A stretch of DNA of 12,212 nucleotides from Desulfurococcales archaeon (GTDB taxonomy: Archaea > Thermoproteota > Thermoprotei_A > Sulfolobales > WANQ01). Positions 6,780 to 12,212 of this stretch are shown here, in pieces. The stretch is taken from the NCBI GenBank assembly GCA_027043985.1, contig JALUDQ010000137.1:1-12212 (forward strand). The letters run 5' to 3'. A model generated the notes under the pieces. That model had not been told where the DNA came from. It did not search any database and worked only from the letters and a program-made list of their open reading frames with translations. Within the stretch, counting starts at the first letter, position 1, and every line of letters begins with the position of its first letter. The position numbers and the translations under genes are program-made.

Positions 6780-6823
6780 AAAAAATTGTTTGTTAAACTA
6801 TAATATTCAATAACACATAGTTT
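6780..6823 (-). terminator. Attenuating terminator after livK
   Basis: Directly after the livK TAG, minus-strand AAACTAT (6817-6823) pairs with ATAGTTT (6795-6801) around a 15-base loop, and TTTTTT follows at 6780-6785. Incomplete termination here would give more LivK than permease, as expected for binding-protein systems. The stem is A/T-rich and modest; the T-run is probably the effective part in an archaeon. Confidence 0.5.
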
Positions 6824-6827
6824 CATA

Positions 6828-8216
6828 CTAACCCTTAGCTCCAGGCCAATCAGGTCTCGGGAATACTGGTTGTATTCCGGGCTCTGGGTCAGGCCATACT
6901 ACGTGTGGTTCACCGTTGATTACTTGAAGTATAGCGGTTCCAGCATAGATGTTGTCGCCATTTGGTGCGAACTTTATATGGCCAGTCGGGTATAGTTGCG
7001 CTGCAATGCTGTTGTTGTCCGTTAGGTCTAGTGATAAGAAGGCTTCACGTAGGTTGTCGGGATTCAATGGGTCTTCTGGGTGTAGTTCAGCCGCTTTTTC
7101 TAATGCTTCTTTGACGACCATTAGTGAGTAGAAGATTATTCCAGCAGCCTCGGTTGGCAGTTTGCCGTATCTCTCTTCGAACATCTTTACTATCTTCTTG
7201 TTCCATTCTGTTGGTCTGGCTGGGTTGTAGCTGTAAGTGTTAGTGTACCATTCTACTGCTTCTCCAGCAGCCTTAATTGAATCTGGATCAGTGTATCCAC
7301 AAGCGCCAGCACCAGCTATGAACATTGGGTGGAAGCCCATCTCCTTGATAGTCTTAGCGATTAATACACCGTCGTGGAAGTAGGGTACTGATATAACTAC
7401 GTCTGGGTTATAGTCCATTAGCTTTGATACTATTGGTGTTGCATCGCTTATATCGTATGGGTATGCTTCTGCCATATAGTCGATACCGTACTTTACTAGT
7501 TCTTTAATAGCACCCTGAGCTACATAGGTTCCAAAGATCGAGTCCTCGTGTATTACTGCTGCCTTCTTTATTGTTAAGTTCTTCTTCTTAGCCATTTCTA
7601 CTACGAAGTCCACGGCCGATTTACCGTGAGCACTGGCCTTGGGTGCTGCTCTAAACACGTATTTCCATCCCTGCTCGGTTAAGCTGTCTACTAGTCCATC
7701 CATGACTAGGATTATCTTTTCACGCTCTGTTACCTCTGCTACTGCTGCAGTCATACGGCTGATATAAGCGCCTAGAATTATTGGTGGGTGCTCTTGGGCT
7801 ACAAGCTTCTCTGCTGCCAACTTTGCTTGCTCTGGTGTCTCACCAGCATCAGCTACAACTAGTTTAAGCTTGGCTCCACCAAGATTCTTGATTCCTCCCA
7901 ACTCGTTATTAATAACGTCAATGATTAGTTCTGCTGCTTGTTTAGCTTCTTGACCGAAGACTGCGTGAGCACCAGTAAGTGGCTCGATCAATCCGATTTT
8001 AATTTCTTTAATCTTGGGCGGCGTTACGGTTTGTGTTGGAGAGGTCGTGGTTGTCGGGGAGGCTGTTTGGGTTACGGTTTGTGTCTGGGTTACTGTTACG
8101 GTTTGAGCGGGTTTCTGTGATAGATAATATGCTGCTCCCGCTATTATGGCGATTATAACTATGGCGACGATTATTATAGCAGTGGTTTTAGTTTGGGCTT
8201 CGGTTAGAAGACTCAT
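6828..8216 (-). CDS. livK: HAAT-type substrate-binding protein LivK, membrane-tethered
   Basis: 462 residues. It captures the solute outside the cell and delivers it to LivHM. The N-terminus MSLLTEAQTK is followed by one hydrophobic helix (about 12-32), then a linker of mostly Thr, Gln, Ser and Pro (about 36-67), which is a stalk. There is no Cys and hence no lipobox. The mature domain starts at KIKEIKIGLIEPLTGAHAVFGQEAKQAAEL, the opening of type I periplasmic-binding proteins of the branched-chain amino acid/amide group. The chain continues through GAYISRMTAAVAEVTEREKI and LTIKKAAVIHEDSIFGTY to the C-terminal lobe. The helix may be an uncleaved anchor or a pilin-like class III signal; the K-T-T context is not a clear PibD site. 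A TATA box lies about 40 bases upstream and no SD is seen. It heads the transporter cluster, and its ligand is unknown. Confidence 0.9.
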   Translation of the reverse strand: MSLLTEAQTKTTAIIIVAIVIIAIIAGAAYYLSQKPAQTVTVTQTQTVTQTASPTTTTSPTQTVTPPKIKEIKIGLIEPLTGAHAVFGQEAKQAAELIIDVINNELGGIKNLGGAKLKLVVADAGETPEQAKLAAEKLVAQEHPPIILGAYISRMTAAVAEVTEREKIILVMDGLVDSLTEQGWKYVFRAAPKASAHGKSAVDFVVEMAKKKNLTIKKAAVIHEDSIFGTYVAQGAIKELVKYGIDYMAEAYPYDISDATPIVSKLMDYNPDVVISVPYFHDGVLIAKTIKEMGFHPMFIAGAGACGYTDPDSIKAAGEAVEWYTNTYSYNPARPTEWNKKIVKMFEERYGKLPTEAAGIIFYSLMVVKEALEKAAELHPEDPLNPDNLREAFLSLDLTDNNSIAAQLYPTGHIKFAPNGDNIYAGTAILQVINGEPHVVWPDPEPGIQPVFPRPDWPGAKG

Positions 8217-8249
8217 TTTACCACACTATAATTCTACTTTAGGGGTTAA

Positions 8250-8262
8250 AAATAAATTTTAT
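8250..8262 (-). promoter_or_regulatory. TATA box of livK
   Basis: Minus-strand AAATTTATTTTTA with upstream purines, about 40 bases before the ATG at 8216, implies a leader of about ten bases. This separates the transporter transcript from the hydroxylase operon upstream. Confidence 0.4.
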
Positions 8263-8308
8263 TCTTCTACCCACCATTTAATTCTTTAACAAGTGTGCTT
8301 TTAGAGAG

Positions 8309-8315
8309 AAAAAAA
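8309..8315 (-). terminator. Oligo-T terminator of the hydroxylase operon
   Basis: Seven consecutive T's on the minus strand begin ten bases after the TAA of the iron-sulfur subunit gene. Such T-runs end transcription in archaea. No strong hairpin precedes it. Confidence 0.5.
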
Positions 8316-8325
8316 CTATTATTGA

Positions 8326-8814
8326 TTATTCCTCTTTTCTTTCACTTCTTTTCTCAGCATACAGCTTAGAGGCTAGTAATATTGCTTCAATTATTTTCTG
8401 ATAGCCTGTACAGCGGCAAATATTACCTTCTATAGCCTTCTTAACCTCTTCAACAGTCGGTTGAGGATTCCTCCTTAGCAATGAATAAGCTGTTAGTAGG
8501 AAGCCTGGTGTACAGAAGCCACACTGTATAGCTCCAACTTTTACGAATGCTTCTACTAGTGGTTTCAACTCACCATTTGATGCTAAGTAGTCTACTGTCT
8601 CAACGGTACGGCCATCAACCATTGGTGCTAGAACCGTACATGAATAGACGGGTTTTCCGTCTAATAGCACGGTGCATGCTCCACACTCGGCCCTCTCACA
8701 ACCTCTTCTAACACTCTTTACCCCTAGCTTGAGCCTCAGTACATCTAATAGTACTTCATTGGGTTCTACGTCTACTTCAACTCTCCTACCATTGAGAGTG
8801 AAGGAGACCTTCAT
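8326..8814 (-). CDS. Molybdenum hydroxylase small subunit, 2x[2Fe-2S] (CoxS/XdhC-type)
   Basis: 162 residues, normal for the family. The plant-ferredoxin-like first cluster is bound by C39, C44, C47 and C59 (RGCERAECGACTVLLDG, then YSC). The second, in the four-helix domain, is bound by C98, C101, C133 and C135 (IQCGFCTPG and NICRCTGY). Q97 before C98 is the residue that normally contacts the pterin cofactor. All eight cysteines are present, so the electron path from the Mo site to FAD should be intact. The start ATG at 8814 overlaps the stop of the FAD-subunit gene in TAATG, with GGAGGTGA six bases upstream: translational coupling. The last residues (KRSERKEE) are a charged tail. It is the third gene of the operon. 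Confidence 0.95.
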   Translation of the reverse strand: MKVSFTLNGRRVEVDVEPNEVLLDVLRLKLGVKSVRRGCERAECGACTVLLDGKPVYSCTVLAPMVDGRTVETVDYLASNGELKPLVEAFVKVGAIQCGFCTPGFLLTAYSLLRRNPQPTVEEVKKAIEGNICRCTGYQKIIEAILLASKLYAEKRSERKEE

Positions 8815-9701
8815 TACTCTTCACCTCCAATTCTTACTCCTATTCTTTCAAGTGATTTGAGTAGAGAATCACGTGTCAATACTATTGACATTTCACGCCT
8901 ATAATCCGCCGAAGCACGTACATCCGATATCGGTTTGATGTCGTTTACTACTAGCTTCGATGCTTCTTCAACTGCTTTTAGGGAGACTTCTCTACCAGTT
9001 AATGCCTTTTCAACACTTGTAGCCCTAACTGGAGTGGGTGCTACCGAGTTTAATGCCACGCGTACATCAGTGAACTTGTTACCTGATACTTTTACTAGAG
9101 TTGCTACAGCAACTATTGATAATGTGAAAGCATTTCTTCTCCCAAGCTTTATCGCCGATGCTCCCGCATCTTTTTCTACTGGTATTATTATTTCAGCTAA
9201 TAACTCGTTTTTCTTTAGCTCTGTTTTCCTTGGCCCGTGGAAGAACTTTGTTACTGGAACAATTCTCTCGCCTTCAACACTCACCAGTTTGAGTTCTGCA
9301 TTGAGGACGTAGAGTGGTGGTGCTGTATCGGCTGCAGGAGAAGCATTGCATAGGTTTCCACCGATTGTCGCGATATTTCTTATCTGCCATGAAGCCATCT
9401 GGTTTACTGCTTCTGCTAACACGTAGGCTTTCTCTCTTATTATTGGTGAGTCAACTATTTCTTGGAGCTTAGTCAAGGCTCCTATTCTTATCCTATCTCC
9501 ATCGTCTACGATATAGTCTAGTTCCTTTACCCTTGATATGTCGATGATGTTTTTGGGTATGTATCTCTTGATCTTTAAGTCCATTACTAGGTCTGTTCCA
9601 CCAGCTACGACTTTGAAGTCTTCTAGCTCGTTGATGAGCTTTAATGCTTCATTGAGACTTGTTACACGGTAATAGTTGAATTTTGGTAGCTTGTAGAACA
9701 C
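8814..9701 (-). CDS. Molybdenum hydroxylase medium subunit, FAD-binding (CoxM/XdhB-type)
   Basis: 295 residues. It holds the FAD that passes electrons from the iron-sulfur subunit to an external acceptor. The two FAD motifs are present: AGGTDL (33-38) and TIGGNLCNASPAAD (112-125). The C-terminal CO_deh_flav_C region runs from about 180 (AIKLGRRNAFTLSIVAVAT, then RVALNSVAPTPVRA). I see no extra iron-sulfur cysteine cluster of the 4-hydroxybenzoyl-CoA reductase beta type, which makes that enzyme less likely. The start is GTG at 9701; GGGGTGA stands six bases upstream, and the nearby ATG at 9706 is out of frame. The gap to the large-subunit gene is 14 bases. The electron acceptor is unknown. Confidence 0.93.
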   Translation of the reverse strand: MFYKLPKFNYYRVTSLNEALKLINELEDFKVVAGGTDLVMDLKIKRYIPKNIIDISRVKELDYIVDDGDRIRIGALTKLQEIVDSPIIREKAYVLAEAVNQMASWQIRNIATIGGNLCNASPAADTAPPLYVLNAELKLVSVEGERIVPVTKFFHGPRKTELKKNELLAEIIIPVEKDAGASAIKLGRRNAFTLSIVAVATLVKVSGNKFTDVRVALNSVAPTPVRATSVEKALTGREVSLKAVEEASKLVVNDIKPISDVRASADYRREMSIVLTRDSLLKSLERIGVRIGGEE

Positions 9702-9715
9702 TTCATGTCACCCCA

Positions 9716-12058
9716 CTATTTCTTCTTTAACATGAAGTAGACGTTCTCGGGCGTTAGGGGTAATTTTGTAACGCGTATTCCTAGTGCATGGGATACTGCG
9801 TTGGAGATTGCTGCTGGTACTGGTATGAGGGCCATTTCGCCTACTCCCTTGGCTCCGAAGGGACCGTATTTGAATAAGTCTTCGACGTAGACTGGTTTTT
9901 CTACTACTGGTACGTCTAGAGCTGTTGGTACCACGTAGTCGGTCATATCAGCGTTTAGTACCCTGCCCTTCTCATCAAAGACAAATTGCTCCATGAGAAC
10001 ATAGCCTAGTCCCTGGGCTATTGCTCCCTCCATTTGCCCCTCTACTTGTACTGGGTTGATTATCTTGCCTGCTGCGAGGGCTGGGTATGCTTTGAGTACT
10101 CTTACTCTCCCAGTATAGGTGTCTACTTCTACCTCTACTGCTACTGCAACGTAGCTGTAGGCTGGATAGGCGTAGCCCTGGCCCTTAGCATCGTCGAACT
10201 TGCCTTTTGGTAGGAAGAAGTATCCTGTAGCTGATACATCTATTCCGCGCGCATAGGCTTGTCTTATTAGCTCCTGCCATGTCATGCTCTTTGACTCATT
10301 TCCTCTCACGTAGACTTTTCCGTTCGCTATTACTATGTCATCTGGCCTAGCATTGAGTAATTCTGCTGCAAGCTTATTCAATCTCTCACGTATTTTTGCT
10401 GCAGCTACTAGGACTCCTATTGCACCTATGCTTGTTCCACGAGATGCATGGGTTGCTCCAGTATCAGGTGCATCAGTTGTACCGAATACTACTTTTATGA
10501 CATCTAGTGGGGCTCCTAGTACTTCTGCTACTATTTGCCGGTGGCTACTGTTTGGTGATCCCTGACCCATCTCCATTATACCAGTATAGACTGTTACCGA
10601 TCCATCCTTGTCTATTTTTATGTATGCGTTGCTCCAGTCTGGTACTCCACGACTAGTGCTTATGCCGTGCCATGCTACTCCTATGCCTATTCCACGCTTG
10701 TAGCGTTTACTGTGTTTGTTGTATTCGGTGAAGGCTTTTCTCTTCTCCCACCAGCCTATTTTCTTGGCTAGCTTCTCTACTGCTTCAGCAATACCTACCG
10801 AGTGGTCTAGAAGCTGGTTGGTTATAGTTGTCTGCCCCGGTCTTAGGAGGTTCTTTAACCTAAAGTCTATTGGATCCATTCCTAGCTTCTTAGCTAGTTC
10901 ATCCATTTGGGCTTCTGCTGCGAACTGTATGCTTGGGTTGCCAAAGCCTCTATAGGATCCTTGTGGGAACTTGTTTGTGTAGACACAGTAGCCGTCTACT
11001 TTAGCGTGGGGTACATGGTATGGTCCGCTTGCGTGGACTGATGCTCTCCATAGGATAAATGGTCCGCGGTTAGTATAGGCTCCAGTATCGTGGATTATCT
11101 TGACTTCTATTGCCATTAGTTTTCCGTCTTTTGTTGCACCAGACTTGTAGTGTATTATTGTTGCTTCTCTCTTTGGATGTATTCTCAATGATTCTTCACG
11201 TGTGTACATTAGGAAGGCTGGCTTACCAGTCTTGTAGGCTACGAGTGCCGCTTTAGCCGCTACTAGTGGTCCTTCATCGTCTTTTCCTCCAAAGCCTCCT
11301 CCCAGGTAGGGGATTACTATCTTGACCTTGCTCATCGGTATTCCTAGTACTCTTGCAACAATTGATTGTGCTAGGTGGGGATATTGGGCTGCTGTGATAA
11401 CTGTTATTCTTCCCTCAAGGTCTGGTATTGCTAGTGCTCCCTCGGTTTCAAGGTAGAGGTGGTCTTGGTGGTGGGTTCTATACTCGTTTTCTACTATTAC
11501 ATCGCTTTTAGCGAATCCTTCTTCTACATTTCCTTTTCTAACCTTGGTTCGGAAGGCTATGTTTGAGCCGTTCTCCTCGTGTACTAGTATGTCTGTTCTG
11601 TTCATTGCTTCTAAAGGATCTAGAATTACTGGTAAGGGCTTGTACTTTACCTTTACCCTTTCAACCGCGTCAAAGGCTGCATCAATGTCTTCTGCTGCTA
11701 CCAATGCTATTGGTTCGGCGTGGAATCTTACCTTGCCTTCTGCTAGGAGCGGCTGGTCTGGTAGTGCGTAGCCTACTTGGTTTTCACCTGGAATGTCCTG
11801 GGCCGTGAATACTCCTACTACTTTCGGTATCTTCAATGCTTCCGAGTAATCTATTCCCTCAAGGATTGCATGAGGTTCTTCGCTTAGTACTTGTTTAACA
11901 AACAACACTCCCTTATCGAAGTAGTCTTCAACGAATCTCGCCTTACCGACGGCTTTATCGAAAGCATCTGCACGCTCAATGCCCTTACCGACAACGATGA
12001 ACTCGCGGGCTTTAAGCCATTTTTCTAGAAGAGCATAAGGGTCTTCGACTAAGGCCAC
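9716..12058 (-). CDS. Molybdenum hydroxylase large subunit (xanthine dehydrogenase/aldehyde oxidoreductase family)
   Basis: 780 residues; carries the molybdopterin cofactor and hydroxylates the substrate using water. Numbering from GTG 12058: the a/b-hammerhead domain runs from about 25 to 140. Q225 (ITAAQYPH) matches the conserved Mo-pocket Gln. GGGFGGKD (253-260) is the cofactor loop, with Asp where xanthine dehydrogenase has Glu. R338 (LWRASVHASG) is 32 residues before R370 of YRGFG (369-373), the same spacing as R880 to R912 in bovine xanthine dehydrogenase. MGQG (497-500), TGATHASRGT (533-542) and the catalytic E741 in AKGVGE complete the site. YRGFG differs from the AYRCSFR loop of true CO dehydrogenase. 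GTG is preferred over TTG 12061 because GGGTGAG sits six bases before it. Substrate candidates: purine, aldehyde or N-heterocycle. First gene of the operon. Confidence 0.92.
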   Translation of the reverse strand: MALVEDPYALLEKWLKAREFIVVGKGIERADAFDKAVGKARFVEDYFDKGVLFVKQVLSEEPHAILEGIDYSEALKIPKVVGVFTAQDIPGENQVGYALPDQPLLAEGKVRFHAEPIALVAAEDIDAAFDAVERVKVKYKPLPVILDPLEAMNRTDILVHEENGSNIAFRTKVRKGNVEEGFAKSDVIVENEYRTHHQDHLYLETEGALAIPDLEGRITVITAAQYPHLAQSIVARVLGIPMSKVKIVIPYLGGGFGGKDDEGPLVAAKAALVAYKTGKPAFLMYTREESLRIHPKREATIIHYKSGATKDGKLMAIEVKIIHDTGAYTNRGPFILWRASVHASGPYHVPHAKVDGYCVYTNKFPQGSYRGFGNPSIQFAAEAQMDELAKKLGMDPIDFRLKNLLRPGQTTITNQLLDHSVGIAEAVEKLAKKIGWWEKRKAFTEYNKHSKRYKRGIGIGVAWHGISTSRGVPDWSNAYIKIDKDGSVTVYTGIMEMGQGSPNSSHRQIVAEVLGAPLDVIKVVFGTTDAPDTGATHASRGTSIGAIGVLVAAAKIRERLNKLAAELLNARPDDIVIANGKVYVRGNESKSMTWQELIRQAYARGIDVSATGYFFLPKGKFDDAKGQGYAYPAYSYVAVAVEVEVDTYTGRVRVLKAYPALAAGKIINPVQVEGQMEGAIAQGLGYVLMEQFVFDEKGRVLNADMTDYVVPTALDVPVVEKPVYVEDLFKYGPFGAKGVGEMALIPVPAAISNAVSHALGIRVTKLPLTPENVYFMLKKK

Positions 12059-12063
12059 CAAGT

Positions 12064-12080
12064 CTCACCCAGAGCTGGGT
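12064..12080 (-). promoter_or_regulatory. Shine-Dalgarno of the hydroxylase operon inside a small hairpin
   Basis: The leader reads ACCCAGCTCTGGGTGAG on the minus strand. ACCCA can pair with TGGGT around a four-base loop, which covers the GGGT of the SD GGGTGAG that serves GTG 12058. The hairpin could lower translation until melted or bound. A five-base-pair stem may be too weak at high growth temperature. Confidence 0.4.
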
Positions 12081-12104
12081 TACAATATAGCCTATACGTG
12101 ACCC
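12077..12104 (-). promoter_or_regulatory. Dyad at the hydroxylase operon transcript start
   Basis: On the plus strand GGGTTAC (12077-12083) and GTGACCC (12098-12104) are inverted with one mismatch in seven. Near the centre TATAG-C-CTATA (12086-12096) is a perfect dyad. Both cover the transcript start predicted from the TATA box, so a repressor could act here. Confidence 0.4.
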
Positions 12105-12106
12105 TG

Positions 12107-12116
12107 TAATAATAAA
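12107..12116 (-). promoter_or_regulatory. TATA box of the hydroxylase operon
   Basis: Minus-strand TTTATTATTA lies about 50 bases before GTG 12058 and predicts a start near 12087. The remaining sequence to 12212 is AT-rich and probably belongs to an upstream intergenic region. I see no gene in it; the ATG touching the right edge is too short to judge. Confidence 0.4.
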
Positions 12117-12212
12117 GGTTTACCTAATAAACGTGTTGTAAAACCATTCTATAAGTGCTAGATAAGTGTTAGGAAACAATAATAGGGTTAAAAATATACT
12201 AATACTTGAATG

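Noticed and set aside
8935..9312. Plus-strand 125-codon frame and similar long antisense frames (4068-4670, 6077-6391)
   Set aside because: They are shadows of strongly supported minus-strand genes, and their products are Ser/Thr/Leu-rich with no family features.
8326..12061. Aerobic carbon monoxide dehydrogenase (coxSML)
   Set aside because: Subunit layout matches the superfamily, but the large subunit lacks the AYRCSFR loop with its Cu-binding Cys and has YRGFG instead.
12210..12212. ATG at the right edge as the start of a divergent gene
   Set aside because: Only one codon is visible, and the TATA-like TTAAAAATATA upstream is too close for it to be the start.

Overview
The window looks like chromosome from a thermophilic archaeon of the Thermoproteota (Crenarchaeota), probably close to the Desulfurococcales. 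This is an inference. It rests on AGG/AGA arginine and ATA isoleucine codons, frequent GTG and TTG starts, GGTGA-type Shine-Dalgarno (SD) sites inside operons but short or no leaders on first genes, TATA boxes with oligo-T terminators, a VapBC pair, and a solute-binding protein held by an N-terminal helix and a Thr-rich stalk instead of a lipobox. No rRNA or other marker gene is present, so the genus is left open.

Left part (1-3287). A DHH-family phosphoesterase gene reads leftward and is cut by the window edge. Facing away from it is a secreted, probably glycosylated, membrane-anchored protein of unknown function. A gap of about 390 bases follows. It holds a G/C-rich structured element with its own TATA box and a hairpin-plus-T terminator, which I propose as a small RNA gene, then an AT-rich stretch and the promoter/operator of a VapB-VapC toxin-antitoxin pair. 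Between vapC and the next, convergent gene lies a 220-base spacer with three inverted repeats.

Middle part (3288-8216, all minus strand). This is a complete branched-chain amino acid/amide-type (HAAT) ABC importer in the classical order livK-livH-livM-livG-livF: binding protein, two permeases and two ATPases. A hairpin with six T's and a fresh promoter lie between livK and livH, so the binding protein can be made in excess of the membrane parts.

Right part (8326-12058, minus strand). This is a three-gene operon for a molybdenum hydroxylase of the xanthine dehydrogenase/aldehyde oxidoreductase/CO-dehydrogenase superfamily: large Mo-cofactor subunit, FAD subunit and 2x[2Fe-2S] subunit, in that transcription order. 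The active-site loop reads YRGFG, not the CO dehydrogenase loop, so a purine, aldehyde or N-heterocycle substrate is more likely than CO. A promoter with a dyad and an SD-masking hairpin precede it.

The hydroxylase operon sits directly upstream of the importer on the same strand with only 109 bases between. The simplest joint reading is a catabolic unit in which the Liv-type importer brings in a small polar substrate that the hydroxylase oxidises. The substrate is not known from the sequence. The most unusual parts are the hydroxylase/importer pairing, the candidate small RNA at 2061-2158, and the regulatory dyads before vapB and before the hydroxylase operon.
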